A DNA stretch of 64,000 bases from Conoideocrella luteorostrata. Lineage: Eukaryota; Ascomycota; Sordariomycetes; Hypocreales; Clavicipitaceae. The stretch lies in contig JASWJB010000257.1 in assembly GCA_032433595.1 (NCBI GenBank), positions 1 to 64,000 of the forward strand, in the 5' to 3' direction. The position numbers were made by a program, and so were the translations under genes. Positions 32,867 to 43,541 of this stretch are shown here, one piece after another (position 1 is the stretch's first letter; each line of letters begins with the position of its first letter). The notes under the pieces were generated by a model, which was not told the DNA's origin, did not search any database, and saw only the letters and a list, made by a program, of their open reading frames with translations.

Positions 32867-33706
32867 ATGGCCAACTCGGCGCAACTTTCCAAAATCATCA
32901 CGGAGCTATGCCAACAGAAGATTTCTCCCCAACAAGCTGCAAATTTGTTTGCGCAGCCAATCGAGCAGAGTGAAGATCCAGGGAGCATGCTATTCACTGC
33001 ATGGGACCATGTTCACCACGCTATGATCAAGGCATCATCTGATGTGGACGGCCATCAGATTGCGTTGGTTGATATGATGGCTATTTTAAAAAGGAGACCG
33101 GATGTGGATCTGCGAGGCAAACGCAAGACCGGGTCAATTTCAGATGAAGCGAAAGAAAAGCTTTGGTCCGACCTACCGGCCTATTCATGGAGTCTTTCCG
33201 ATTTGGTTTGGTGGTACCACGGTAACAGTTGGCGGAAAGAGCCGGTTAGGTACGGGAGCACCGACAACCGCGCCGAGATTGTCAGCATTGCAGCGGCAGA
33301 AGCACGTCTCACTGCCAGTGGCGTCGCAGACTTTAGCATCGAGTGCTACGAGCGCCTGGCCGACACTCTCGAGGATGCGCACAATAGTTTTGACATGGAA
33401 TTACCAGCCGTGCGTGAGATTTTAGTTCTGGCTGGGAAGGTTCTTTATTCGAGAATGGGAAAAGATGAGGCGCAATTAAGGATGGAGTCGAACCAAGAAA
33501 TCAAGAAAGGGATCGAACAAGGTCAAAAGCACAGCGCAATGTCTGGATCAAGAAGATTGTACTCGGGCAGAGGCGCCATTCCTGAAGAAAGATGGCAGTT
33601 CTGGGCTAAAAGACTTGTTGACATTCAGGAAGACGACAACATGTCGACGAAAACCCAGGCGGTGGCAAAAGAAGCTTGGGGTGCGATCAGTGCTGTATTA
33701 GCTTGA
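32867..33706 (+). CDS. DUF3632-like fungal protein
   Basis: Intronless, 279 residues, no signal peptide or membrane segment. All-helical composition with the pattern ...LWSDLPAYSWSLSDLVW..., followed by a region in which aromatic- and alanine-rich helices (AEARLTASGVADFSIECYERLADTLED) precede LPAVREILVLAGKVLYSRM. This resembles DUF3632, a family restricted to filamentous fungi and of unknown function, often expanded in accessory regions. A final EERWQFWAKRLVDI block is also typical. The assignment is from remembered family layout. Upstream lies a duplicated 205-bp segment. Confidence 0.55.
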   Translation: MANSAQLSKIITELCQQKISPQQAANLFAQPIEQSEDPGSMLFTAWDHVHHAMIKASSDVDGHQIALVDMMAILKRRPDVDLRGKRKTGSISDEAKEKLWSDLPAYSWSLSDLVWWYHGNSWRKEPVRYGSTDNRAEIVSIAAAEARLTASGVADFSIECYERLADTLEDAHNSFDMELPAVREILVLAGKVLYSRMGKDEAQLRMESNQEIKKGIEQGQKHSAMSGSRRLYSGRGAIPEERWQFWAKRLVDIQEDDNMSTKTQAVAKEAWGAISAVLA

Positions 33707-34320
33707 TGCCATCTTAATATCGATAACTATATCATATTTCCTCATGACTGAACTGTTCCTCATTGTATGCCGCACATCAAACCGAGCTCCTGAAAAGATA
33801 TAGCAATCCTATTGTATATCATGTAATGAGCTATTGGGTCTAAAAAAAGCATCTATGACTATTTGCAGAGTATAAAAACTTGGAACAAGGTTGTGAGATT
33901 TCTGATGACAGATTACCCTTTTTTAGAATGTCTCGTACTCAATTAAAACAGCTAAGAGTCCTTAGATTTTTACGGTGCAAGGCACGCTGCTATATGTTCT
34001 TCGCGGTATAGAGTCGATTGGCTATGGTCAACAGCGTAAAGAATTCGCAATTTCTAAATAACATTACTCCACGGACAATAAAGCTTCAGGTTCGATAAAA
34101 TGTATGTTCAGTGCTTCGTATTTAACTTTTACCTCTATAACTCTAATAATATTTATGTTGCACGGTATATATAAGGGGTGATAACACGCACAAAAAGTGG
34201 CCTCTGGGCCATGCCATTTTTTGTGCAAGAATTTACTTGAGTTAAACCCCTTTAATATTTAATTATTAAAAATAAAGGTTTTTGTTATCGCTTCTATTTT
34301 TTCTAGCGCTATTCTCGTGA
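33707..34320. other. AT-rich, RIP-like DNA
   Basis: TpA-rich sequence with frequent stops in all frames, typical of DNA altered by repeat-induced point mutation. No gene. Confidence 0.45.
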
Positions 34321-34562
34321 CTGCTACTAGTGAGCGCACTAGCTCCCGCAGATAGCTACATCCCTTATGACGGTAAGTAGCACAACATCAACGTGGTTTG
34401 CTTTCCCTGATCTGCTTTAGTTTTATTCTAACTAGTGTCTTTATTTTCTGCCCGCCACAGGCATCTGCTTCTTCAACGGCCAGGACAAGGCCCCCTACTA
34501 CGGCGATGGCATCTGCGCCGGCAGCCGATGCCGCGACCCCAAGACTGTAAACGCCGCTTGAC
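34321..34562 (+). pseudogene. relic of a small secreted Cys-rich peptide gene
   Basis: Within AT-rich DNA, a GC-rich stretch codes for VSALAPADSYIPYDG, then a GTAAGT...CACAG intron (34375-34460), then ICFFNGQDKAPYYGDGIC and AGSRCRDPKTVNAA with a stop at 34560-34562. Both splice sites and the phase are intact. The frame upstream of VSALAPA meets TGA and has no ATG, so the signal peptide start is lost, possibly by C-to-T change. It resembles the mature part of a small secreted Cys-rich peptide; the family is not recognised. Confidence 0.45.
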
Positions 34563-34836
34563 CTTTTTAGCTTAGTTAGTGTCTACACATTAACAGTAGG
34601 ACTTCTCTCTTTAAATAATAGTTATATTATATGCAATATATCGCAAAGAATTGGCTATAAAATACTGTAAATATATAGAGTACCCTGTTAACAGCCTACG
34701 CTAGGCGTTACAACTGCGCTACCTAGAAAGATATATAAGCAGATAGCTATATATAGAGATATTAGAGACTTTTAGATATCTGCATATATTCTGTTCTTCT
34801 TCTTGCGTAGTGCTCTGTTGCATACTTAGGGCTAAT
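34563..34836. other. AT-rich, RIP-like DNA
   Basis: Continuation of the TpA-rich stretch, with ATATAT-type repeats and stops in every frame. Confidence 0.4.
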
Positions 34837-35118
34837 TGTTGCGCATGTAAGAGCAACCTTGCAACAGTGGAAATTGGCAGAAATAGAAGGATTCAAATGA
34901 ATAGATTGATGATTTTGATTTATTCAAAATGATAAATTTTTTTTTGTGTTCCTGAAGAGCCCTGAAAGCCTCTTATTTATAGCATCCTTCTTCCTTCTAT
35001 CGATTTCTACGGTCTTCTATAAGCTGATTTGTAATTCCGAGGCATCCGGGCCACTGCCTAGCTCATCTAGCTACTTACGGCACTGATAATCCTGACAGGA
35101 GCTATTCTCGTCTCAACA
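34837..35118 (+). mobile_element. LTR-like repeat, family 2, copy 2
   Basis: From TGTTGCGCATGTAAGAGC to CTCGTCTCAACA, TG...CA ended, about 282 bp. Flanks are CTAAT on the left and ATAAT on the right, a near-match that could be a mutated 5-bp target duplication. Internal blocks GCAACAGTGGAAATTGGCAG and AGAGCCCTGAAAGCCTC are shared with copies 1 and 3. Confidence 0.6.
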
Positions 35119-35258
35119 ATAATGTTATGCGTTATGCTAATAAGGCTTATAAGTGCGCTATGCTAATTAACTAATATTTAAGTTGACGATTTCTACTGTC
35201 TTAAACGAGGGTCATGAAACATAAATGCACGTAATGAAACACAAGGTAAGCTCAAATG

Positions 35259-35560
35259 TGTTGCCTTATATGCCTTCATGAGGATTCGAGAGCAACTTGC
35301 AACAGTGGAAATCGACAGAAATAGATGGATTCAAGGGAATAGATTGAGAGCAGCTTGAGATGATTCAATGGATTGAACATGATGAATCTGTCTTCCTGAC
35401 GAGCCCTGAAAGCCTCTTATTTATAGCGCCTTTCTCACTTCCATCGATTTCTACGGTTTTCTATGAGCTGATTTGTACTTCCGAGGCATCCGGGCCACTG
35501 CCTCACTATCTAGCTGTTTACGGCACTAATCATCTTAACAGTAGCTATTCTCGTCTCAAA
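35259..35560 (+). mobile_element. LTR-like repeat, family 2, copy 3
   Basis: Begins TGTTGCCTTATATGCC and follows the same block order as copy 2 (GCAACAGTGGAAATCGACAG, GAGCCCTGAAAGCCTC, TCCGGGCCACTGCCT) to CTCGTCTCAAAAG. The right end is approximate and no clean target duplication is visible. It lies 140 bp beyond copy 2 in the same orientation. Confidence 0.55.
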
Positions 35561-35956
35561 AGATAGAAGTATATGTATTATTTGAGCTTGGCATAATTTG
35601 CATAACTCAGGGCAGCTCACGGGTCGCTCAGGGCGGCTCAGGGTTGCTCACTAAGGCTCAAGGAGCTAAGCAGGTTAAAGCGGCCACTGCTCAGGAATTC
35701 AAGAAAGGAAGTGGATCCAGTTAGTTTTTCCCGCTTGATACGGCTGAATTAGAAACTCTTGCTCCGGATTATCATAGCTCCGTCATGGCTAAGAGCCTAC
35801 TGCTATGTACAAAATTGCTGGAAATTCCCACACGCCTCTTGGGGTGGCGACTCTACCCTTGGCATACCCTGGTTTGATGAAGCACATGATGCCGCCACGC
35901 CACACCCTTTTTCCTAGTGCATTGGTTTCCGCAGCTCACGTGTGCCCAGTCTCTCC
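35561..35956. other. intergenic
   Basis: Includes a short G/C-skewed stretch with CTCAGGGCGGCTCAGGGTTGCTCA-type 11-bp repeats (about 35608-35660, given in part). No gene. Confidence 0.35.
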
Positions 35957-36373
35957 CTATTCCTCGTCAACGAGCTCCGTCAACGTTTGCATGGCCTCAT
36001 CTTCCCGGCCAAGAGGCACGAACAAATGGTCATGGTAGAACCCGCTCACTGGATTGACGCCCATCCCTTTGGTCGCCAGCTTCGTAGCAATCACGGCCAT
36101 GAAGCCGACCGCTTCCAGACTGGACGTCACGTTTAGCGTGATCATCTTGCTGGGGAAGAAGTAGTCGAGCTTGTTGGTTTGTGCGTACTCAAGGCTCGTA
36201 ATCACCGTGGCGCCTTCTGATTCCTTGAAGAAAAGTTGGATCTCGGATAGTGGCGGCAAGTCGGATTCGCTCTTTAGTGTGGCAAACACGAAGGTGGTGG
36301 GATGTACGGTGGTGAGCGTTGCAAGAAGCTTGGCGAGCGACGTCTCGCCTGGATCATTCATCGGGCTCGACAT
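35957..36373 (-). CDS. ACT-domain (DUF2241/COG3602-type) protein
   Basis: Intronless, 138 residues. The two-part layout is characteristic: an N-terminal half with LLATLTTVHPTTFVFATL and LFFKESEGATVITSLEYA, then PSKMITLNVTSSLEAVGFMAVIATKLATKGMGVNPVSGFYHDHLFVP. The HDHLFVP ending and the SSLEAVGF/NPVSGFYHD motifs are strong signatures of the small ACT-like proteins widespread in bacteria and fungi. ACT domains bind amino acids or other small ligands; the ligand here is unknown. Cytosolic. Length is normal for the family. It sits alone between repeat-rich stretches. Confidence 0.82.
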   Translation of the reverse strand: MSSPMNDPGETSLAKLLATLTTVHPTTFVFATLKSESDLPPLSEIQLFFKESEGATVITSLEYAQTNKLDYFFPSKMITLNVTSSLEAVGFMAVIATKLATKGMGVNPVSGFYHDHLFVPLGREDEAMQTLTELVDEE

Positions 36374-38949
36374 TGTATTTCTGTCTCAATACAGTGCGCT
36401 TGTCGGACTGAACTTCGTTTGTAGGATGTTTGTTGTCTGTGATAAGCTGACGAAAATGCTGAAGCCAGGAGGTGCAACATCCTGACCAACGGCCAATAGC
36501 CACACCCTTATCTATAAGCTAAGCCTGCCCGAGCCCACATGATGTCATGAAAAAGGCGTGAAGCGCATGTACTCCGTACCCTCCGAAGGAGTCTGACTTC
36601 AATGATAAGTCTTCGCAAATGATCCGCCAACATTCCAATATACTTTCCCCGTAGTTCCCTTAGTCATCGCTTCCTAGGATACGTTTCCCAAATAAAGCAA
36701 AGTCTGCTCCGTACTCCCAGGTGTTACGACCCTAGCTAGCATGCTGCAGGAGGGATTAGGCTTGCTGCATGCGCCACCCCACGCCAAAGTTAGACCGCAC
36801 TTCGAGAAAGGCAGGGCTGCGAGCCTCGCCACACTGACAGCCTTAGCACAGCCACAGCAAACGTAGTGATCGCCCACCATGTCCATGTGGAGGCTCCCGA
36901 ATTTCACCCTTACAGATAGATACTTGGTCCCAGTTAGCTCTTAACATGGTCATTTACTTGAAACTCTTAATATTGCTTAAAACTATTGTTCTAATTATAA
37001 CCTCTGGTTCTATTGCTAGACGTAACATCTCTCAATTCCTTGTGCCACCTTCCAATGCTCACAGTTTTGCTTGTCGAATGCCAGGGCTAAGCGTAGCATT
37101 TCGGACACAGGAGTGCTATGCGCTTTCAAACAGAGACAACGCGTTGACAATAATGCTGAGAGAGAGTAAAGGTCAACTTCAAAACTCCTTGTTACATGTT
37201 TCTGTCCTCTCGCCCGAATTAGCTGTAGTCAGTATTCATAGATGGCTATAGTTGATCGTCTCGTGATAATCCGCCTGAAAATTTAAGTTGCGATATGACT
37301 GAGCCGGGCAGGGCAGCAAATTTGTTATACCTCTCTGCTTTATATCGTTTCGCGAATTGGTCTGCTCGAAAAAGCGTAAATATTCGACGAAAACCTACCA
37401 CTGTGTCGACCTTTGTACGCCATCCTCGACGAGGCTTGTTGTACCTGTACAATACTGTATCTGGATCACGGAGCACGGAGATGCAGATCTCACATCGTCG
37501 AGAGAGGTCGAAAAATGAACAACATTCATGGAAGCATTCATACTTCAGGGTATGCGGATGCTTGCAGAAGGAAATTTATTAGAGTTGAGCGGTGTGTGTC
37601 TTTGGTCTGCTGCGCTTATTGGGCGGACCTATAACGTAAAACGAGATTTCTTGGAGAGTCAAAAATGTCTTTTCCGGTCTTCCACCTGGCTCGGAGAGAC
37701 CGCACCGATAGAAGATATTATACATAAAACCGTGTAGCATGCCAAGACTCGCGCTTTTTACTACCAAGGATGTAGATCCGTGCACAATATGGCCGACTTT
37801 CACGGCATCGCCGGTGCAAACTGTTCGCTGGATTTAGATGGCGAACTCACTCCACAAGTACTCCATCAAGATGTGGCCGTCTGGACTTCCACGGTCGAAT
37901 TGTGGAGCCTGCGTCATATAATTAATTCAGCAGTTTACTCTATGTTATGTATTGTAGAATTTGTCCTGTGAAAGCCGGTTGTATCCAAAGTCGTGAAGCG
38001 CGGCTGTGGGCACATTCGATAGACACATGCACGGACTGATCATAAGATTCATTAAACACCGTCAGCGAGATACCGCAAATAGACTGATGAAGAATTTGTT
38101 GCCAATATCCGGAAGTATTGTGTATTTCGACCTCGGACCTTACTCACCTAAATTCTACCCCAGCCGGGCTTTTCCCACATGAGATCATATACAGAACTGA
38201 ATGGTCCGTGCATAAATCTTTTAATGCACGGGGTTTGGTTGGATAAATGGAACGGTGTCATCTCAAGGCACTTGCCCCTGCTTCCGCCACCTTGGTTAAA
38301 CCCGTGTGAAACACCTCGGTCACTGCGCGCCCCTCTCTGTCTGCGTATGCATAGGCTAAGAGAACGATGAGCCTTTTCTTGTGCACGGGGATCGACAGTC
38401 CCTTCGCGGCACCCGTACAATATTCTCCCTATATTGTAGGGTTGTATCTTATATCCTTGACCACTCCTAGCAGGAAGGATTTTCCGGCACAAGGAGACAC
38501 GTTTGACACCCCATGTCCATGTCGGGGTGGGCGCTTTAGTATAGCGGGCCACGAACTGTGTCTACCATCCGTAAAGGACTTGAGACTGTTACAATCATAA
38601 CCAATGTCCACCATTTTCCGTCGGCTTTTACCGTCGGTGTTAGTGCGAGAATTCCGCCGAAAGGCTTCTATTTCATTTTGCTCATCACGCCATTGGAACC
38701 TTTCGCAAACGACAGCATCTGGTAGAGTATCATTGCCCGGGGTGTCAAGTAAGCACCAAGGACGAATCTGAGGCTGATTCAGGTCACTGAAATAGTTTTA
38801 TATGGGAGTTGGGTTCCCTCTAGCAATACGGAGTAACAACTACGTACCCGCAGCAGTAATTCCTAGCCACCAGATTTAGTTTGTTTTTGGCTCGCAATTA
38901 GCCACTGGAGGCCCACCGTAGACACCAATGGTGTAATTATGGGTCAAGC
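36374..38949. other. 2.6-kb region without a supported gene
   Basis: Several 60-130 codon frames occur on both strands (for example 37246-37476 minus, 38148-38552 minus, 38179-38600 plus). They overlap each other, show no recognisable domain, signal peptide or splice pattern, and the base composition is mixed. I treat the region as gene-poor accessory DNA. Confidence 0.35.
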
Positions 38950-39095
38950 CATACGCTAAATTGTACTCCGTACGCTAAATTTAAACGCTACACTTTATGC
39001 TAAACTTCATGCTAAACTATATGCTAAACTACACTGCATAATAAACACTAAATTATATATTAAGTTACACACTAAATTACACGTTGAATCGTGTG
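38950..39095 (+). repeat. AT-rich short tandem array with GCTAAA(C/T)T units
   Basis: About ten degenerate units built on GCTAAAYT, spaced 12-16 bp, for example CGCTAAATTTAAACGCTACA and ATGCTAAACTTCATGCTAAA. The array then degenerates into ACACTAAATTA units. An array of this size lies just upstream of a stretch lacking genes and may be a decayed minisatellite. Confidence 0.5.
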
Positions 39096-39943
39096 TAGGG
39101 CGCTGAGCTGGTGAAGCGTGCATCTAAATGTGGATTACAGCTCTTTCCAGCGTATTTTCCCACAGCTCCGAGTAGAGTTACTCCCCCTGGAGGCACCACT
39201 GCACGGAATACCTTTGCGATGGAATCCCCGGTATCTATACCTGAAGACTTGAAGTGTTTGAGATAATGCAAGGCTTGATTACACTTGTAAAGCTCTTACG
39301 CTCATATTTAAGGGAGTGCTCAGCTTAGCGGCCATACGGTTATTTACGGCCTCACTTACCAGACCGGCCTGAAGCTAGAGAGGCGCGCGGTTCCATGCAT
39401 CCTCCTCAATAAACATAACACACGTATGATCAAATGAACGCAATCAAACTGGGCTGCGGTAAGCCCGCATTATGCGCATCACGTGAAGGGCTGGCTGGCC
39501 TAATGGGAGCTTGCTCCGACGCGTGGCCAGATTTGAACATCAAGTTCAAGTGAAACAGAGTACTTGCATGAAGAATACCTTGAATCTACCCACACCATCC
39601 ATCACTTAGTTCATCAGAAGCTGTCTGACGTTTGCATAAACGAGCAAACATGAAAACGATTCATATTTAAATTTTATGGTATCGTTGGCGGTACGATACG
39701 TCTACGCCTCCCAAGACAAAATAAAAACAATAATAGTATATGTAATACCTCACGGGTTAAGTCTAGGTCTCGTTTAACTATAAATGAATTCCAGATTGGC
39801 GACCAGCTCTCGCGATAAATTAACTCGCACCAACAATCCAACCTGTTCAAGTAAACCTTTTACCAAGCATCTATTCTTCTACTATCGATCCAAAATCTTC
39901 AGCATTCTTGCCTAGCTCCTCTCTATAAACATTAGAAACAGCC
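39096..39943. other. intergenic and promoter of the repeat-tailed secreted protein
   Basis: No gene seen. The final 100 bp is a pyrimidine-rich leader typical of a fungal transcription start. Confidence 0.3.
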
Positions 39944-40729
39944 ATGAAGTCGACATTCGCTGTTCTCGCGTCATTAGCAGGAAGTGGCTTTTCAGCACCA
40001 GTTGACGGGTCAGCTGGAAAGATCTGGGCTGAGAAGGAAACAACTGAGCTATATGAGAAATGCAACAAGGAACTTTCTAACGACCCCTGTGTAAGGGCTT
40101 TGTTCCATCTGCAAGGATCTGTTGGACACTTTCAGCATAACTGCCAAACGGGCGATCTGAAAGGAGACATACGTCATGCAGTTCGCGAGGAATACTTCTC
40201 AAAGCAATTGTTCCCCAAAGGACCTCAATGTGGGTCAGTCAAAAATAAATATGTCATTATCGAACCGGAAGTTTACGAGCCAATTTGTAGCAAGTGCATC
40301 CATGTGAAAGTTCCAGAGAATTCGGATGCCGGGGGGAAAGACAAGGAGAATAAGGAAGACAAGGAGAATAAGAAAGACGAGGAGAATAAGAAAGACGAGG
40401 AGAATAAGAAAGAAGAGGAGAATAAGAAAGACGAGGTAAAGGAGAAAGACAAGGAGAATAAGAAAGACGAGGTGAAGGAGAAAGACGAGGAGAATAAGAA
40501 AGTCCAGAAGAATGAGAAAGACGGGGAGAACAAGAAAGACGAGGAGAATAAGAAAGAAGAGGAGAATAAGAAAGACGAGGTGAAGGAGAAAGACGAGGAG
40601 AATAAGAAAGACGAGGTGAAGGAGAAAGACGAGGTGGAGAAAGTCGAGGACAAAAAAAACCAGGGGAAGCCAAAAGCGGTTCCATGCAACGACAGGCAAA
40701 TAAAGCCTTCAAACAGCAAAACACCATAG
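39944..40729 (+). CDS. secreted protein with Lys/Asp/Glu/Asn repeat tail
   Basis: Intronless, 261 residues. A signal peptide (MKSTFAVLASLAGSGFSA, cleavage before PVDGSAG) precedes a globular domain of about 105 residues with six cysteines (KCNKELSNDPC, HNCQTGD, PQCGSVK, PICSKCIHV). From about residue 130 the chain becomes a highly charged array of ENKKDE, ENKKEE and VKEKDE units, ending in a Lys-rich tail (KAVPCNDRQIKPSNSKTP). The family is not recognised. Repetitive secreted proteins of this type are often fungal surface or host-interaction proteins, which is inference only. The DNA repeat (AARAARGACGAGGAGAAT-type units, 40345-40650) makes unit number likely to vary between strains. Confidence 0.72.
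   Translation: MKSTFAVLASLAGSGFSAPVDGSAGKIWAEKETTELYEKCNKELSNDPCVRALFHLQGSVGHFQHNCQTGDLKGDIRHAVREEYFSKQLFPKGPQCGSVKNKYVIIEPEVYEPICSKCIHVKVPENSDAGGKDKENKEDKENKKDEENKKDEENKKEEENKKDEVKEKDKENKKDEVKEKDEENKKVQKNEKDGENKKDEENKKEEENKKDEVKEKDEENKKDEVKEKDEVEKVEDKKNQGKPKAVPCNDRQIKPSNSKTP
40345..40650 (+). repeat. coding minisatellite within the secreted protein gene
   Basis: About 300 bp of 18-bp and 12-15-bp units rich in AAGAAAGACGAGGAGAAT. Several units are identical, which suggests recent slippage or unequal exchange. Confidence 0.8.
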
Positions 40730-41767
40730 AAGGGAAACACCAGAGAAGGATCCGGTGACAAACATGCCTAAGCCACAGAAGATAAAGAACTAGGAGCGGC
40801 CAGGAGGCAAATCAACTTAGTATTTGCAAGCATCGAAAAGCTTAGAGTGCTAAGAGGGAAATTTTATGGGAAACCAAGAGTCCCGAAAACCTTGGCCTTG
40901 CTCTAGCTCTATATTGACTTAGCTTTTGGTGGTTTGAGTAGGATGCGAGTTACGGCTGCTACAGTTGCAAACTAGATGACATCGATGCGCTCTTGATCTG
41001 TACTCACGTGGATCAACCTCTCACGCAAGTTGCAATCGATACGTTGTCGACATTGAATGGTTGATTGTGAAAACTCGGCGGTGTTCTAGGTCTTGGTTAT
41101 TTGTCGGGGTCTCGGCGGACAAAATGACGGATCCTTTCAACTAGATCAGTACCTAGAAAGCAGAATATTCTCAGTTATGTTATTAGTGCGGTTCAATTAT
41201 GCTTTCAGATAGAAATATAGAGTCATTCATTGCCTGCGTTAGAAAGGCTTTTCTACCCGACCGTTACGATGCTGCTGTATCCGCTGTATGAGGAGCGGCT
41301 CGCGCAAACACGGAAACAAATATCGGAATACAAACATCATATAATCACAGTAGCTTTGTTACTGTAAGATGGCGTGAGCCGTTATAAGAATACTGAACGG
41401 CAATGGTCGAGTTTTGCTCATGACTTAAGTCTACTTATGAATGTCTGATCAAGATCAAATTTGTTTCCGTCGGCTGTGCCAATCGCCATTGAGGCAATTA
41501 TTCGGCGTTTCAGCAACCGTTCAATACCTCATGTGTTTTGCATCTAGATAGAAAGTCATTCCTGGTTGATTTGCTTCCTCGTCAGCTCCAGAGAGATACA
41601 TCTTAGCAATATGAGAATGACAGCGATCATTTGAGCGAGGAGAAAAGTTGAAGCGACACCGATTGAAAGACATCAATGAACAGAGCTCTCCAATCGAGTT
41701 TACTTACATATCTATGCCTTGCCGGCACTGCAGTTTTTTTTTTTTTTTTTTTCAGTATTAATTTTGC
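40730..41767. other. intergenic
   Basis: No gene recognised. A T18 run lies at 41734-41751, close to the 3' end of the minus-strand gene that follows. Confidence 0.35.
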
Positions 41768-42500
41768 TTAGGAAAAAATCCCTTTCAAATAATTCACGGC
41801 ATTTCGATACATCCCCGTGCCTGTCTCAGTCTGAGCCTTCCGCGATAACTTTCCCGAATGGAGCATGGTCCATTCCCAAAACCGAATTGCATCCGGCGCA
41901 CCGTGTGACTCTCTCCAATCATCCCTCGGTGGATATGGCGACTTGTCAAACACAAGTCGCAGCTGATAGCTTGTCACTTCATCCAAATGTGATATGAAGT
42001 TACCGACCTGCAGCGAAACATGAAAAGTTTTGGTGCTAAAGGCCGAATCCTTGAGCAGTGCCCCGTTTAAACGACCTCCGTCAAGAAAAGACCAATGCTC
42101 TTTCATGGATGGCGGATATCTCTTCGTTATGGTGACTTGCAGCTCCAGATCGGCTTTGTGGATGCAGGCGCTTGATGTTTTGTGGATGACAACTGTCCTA
42201 GTCGCCGTGGCTGGGTTGATGAACGACCATTCGGTTTCTGCCACAATGAAGATGTTCAATTCTGACCGACATATTATCTGTAGCGGCTCTTGTTAGAGAA
42301 TGTTGGGATAAAACCAGCGCCGGTCGGGCATAGGGGGCTACCTCTCCAGTGCCGTTGTTGTAAAACTTCAGCATTCTTTCGTCTGTGGAATCTACAGTCC
42401 AGCCTTCTGGGTCGCAGAGGACTGACGACAAGGTTCGCTCCATGGCCACGGTGGATGCGCCGTTGCGCTCAAAATTGATGATTCGTATCAAAGAACCCAT
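41768..42500 (-). CDS. hypothetical protein, 222 aa
   Basis: Two minus-strand exons, 42500-42342 and 42277-41768, with a 64-nt intron (GTAGCC...CTACAG) in phase 0. The result is 222 residues without signal peptide. The sequence is a mix of beta-like stretches (LKFYNNGTGEIICRSELNIF, TRTVVIHKTSSACIHKADLE, FHVSLQVGNFISHLDEVTSY) with a C-terminal helix. The frame across the splice is convincing because the exon-2 frame opens without an in-frame ATG at its start. I do not recognise the family. The start at 42500 is the first ATG; a second at 42443 (MERTLSS) is possible. Confidence 0.6.
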
Positions 42501-43541
42501 CGACGGAACTTGGTCATTGCGTCAGCTGCAATGAGTCGTGGACATGATGAGTCTGTTCTTTTGGCCCTCGGTTTCCATCGAAGCGTCGAAGATGACAGCA
42601 CAGCCGTAGCCTACGTCTGACTGTGACGCGATCTGTCTGTCCACTAACTTAGGCAACGAATCGCCACAAGGTAAACGTGGCGTACATTAGCTAGGCAGCA
42701 GCGTCAGAAGCCGCGTTTTGATTTATCTGCTGCCTGGTGAATAGACGTGAAGGCCCAGTCTTCTCTTGGAAACCAATATTTCATCGACATCGGGAGAACC
42801 CAAATCTTCTTTATCGTGTTCCCGAAGCAGCAATTGAGTCGGTTGTTGATGGTGCACGTTGATGCGGTCGGTTGCTCCTACCGTTGTTCTGGCTTGCGGC
42901 AGCGCTGCACTTTGGTAGGCGACACAGTTGCGCGGGTCACAACAGCCATGAGCCAAAGTCTTGGAGACTGGGAGGCGAGACCGGGGAAATGGGCCAGTCT
43001 CGGCTGCTGTAAACACTCGAAACCCGTGATTAGTGGGGGGCCCGTTGACGGCCAGAAGGCTAATATGCGCTATCTCTCCTCCGCTGGACAGAGTCACCTC
43101 CCCCTGTTAACTCCCCTGAGCGGCGGGGCGGAGCAGCTCCAAGGGTCTGCGACAGGAGCTCTGATCTGAACATTTCAGGGTACGAAGTAAGAACCCCAGA
43201 AATCCATGTTTCGCTGAACCTACAACATGGTCCTGTATACGTCATAGTTAAGATTTTACTTATTTGACGCTCATATCACCAGCTGCCGTGCTGCTTCTTA
43301 CACACAATTATGTTCAATTTAGAGGGCACCGTGACGAAAGCTGTTAACAACTATTGTGCTAGATCATGCACATCATGTAATCCCTACGGCGATGAATGAA
43401 TCGAAGATATCGTCGGGTTTCAATAGCCCTTAGTTAGAGATGCTGCACGTGTCACCTGTCCGTTCAACCTCCCCACACAAACTCCGCGGAGCACTCCGCA
43501 GAGCACTGTTTTGGTATTTGCGCAGGGCGTTGCATGCTGTT
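42501..43541. other. intergenic, no gene seen
   Basis: Long open frames at 42723-43169 on both strands have no recognisable content. Confidence 0.3.

Noticed and set aside
40235..40761. Three long minus-strand frames rich in Phe/Leu/Ser or Pro/Arg/Ser
   Set aside because: They are antisense readings of the ENKKDE-type repeat and reflect repeat composition only.
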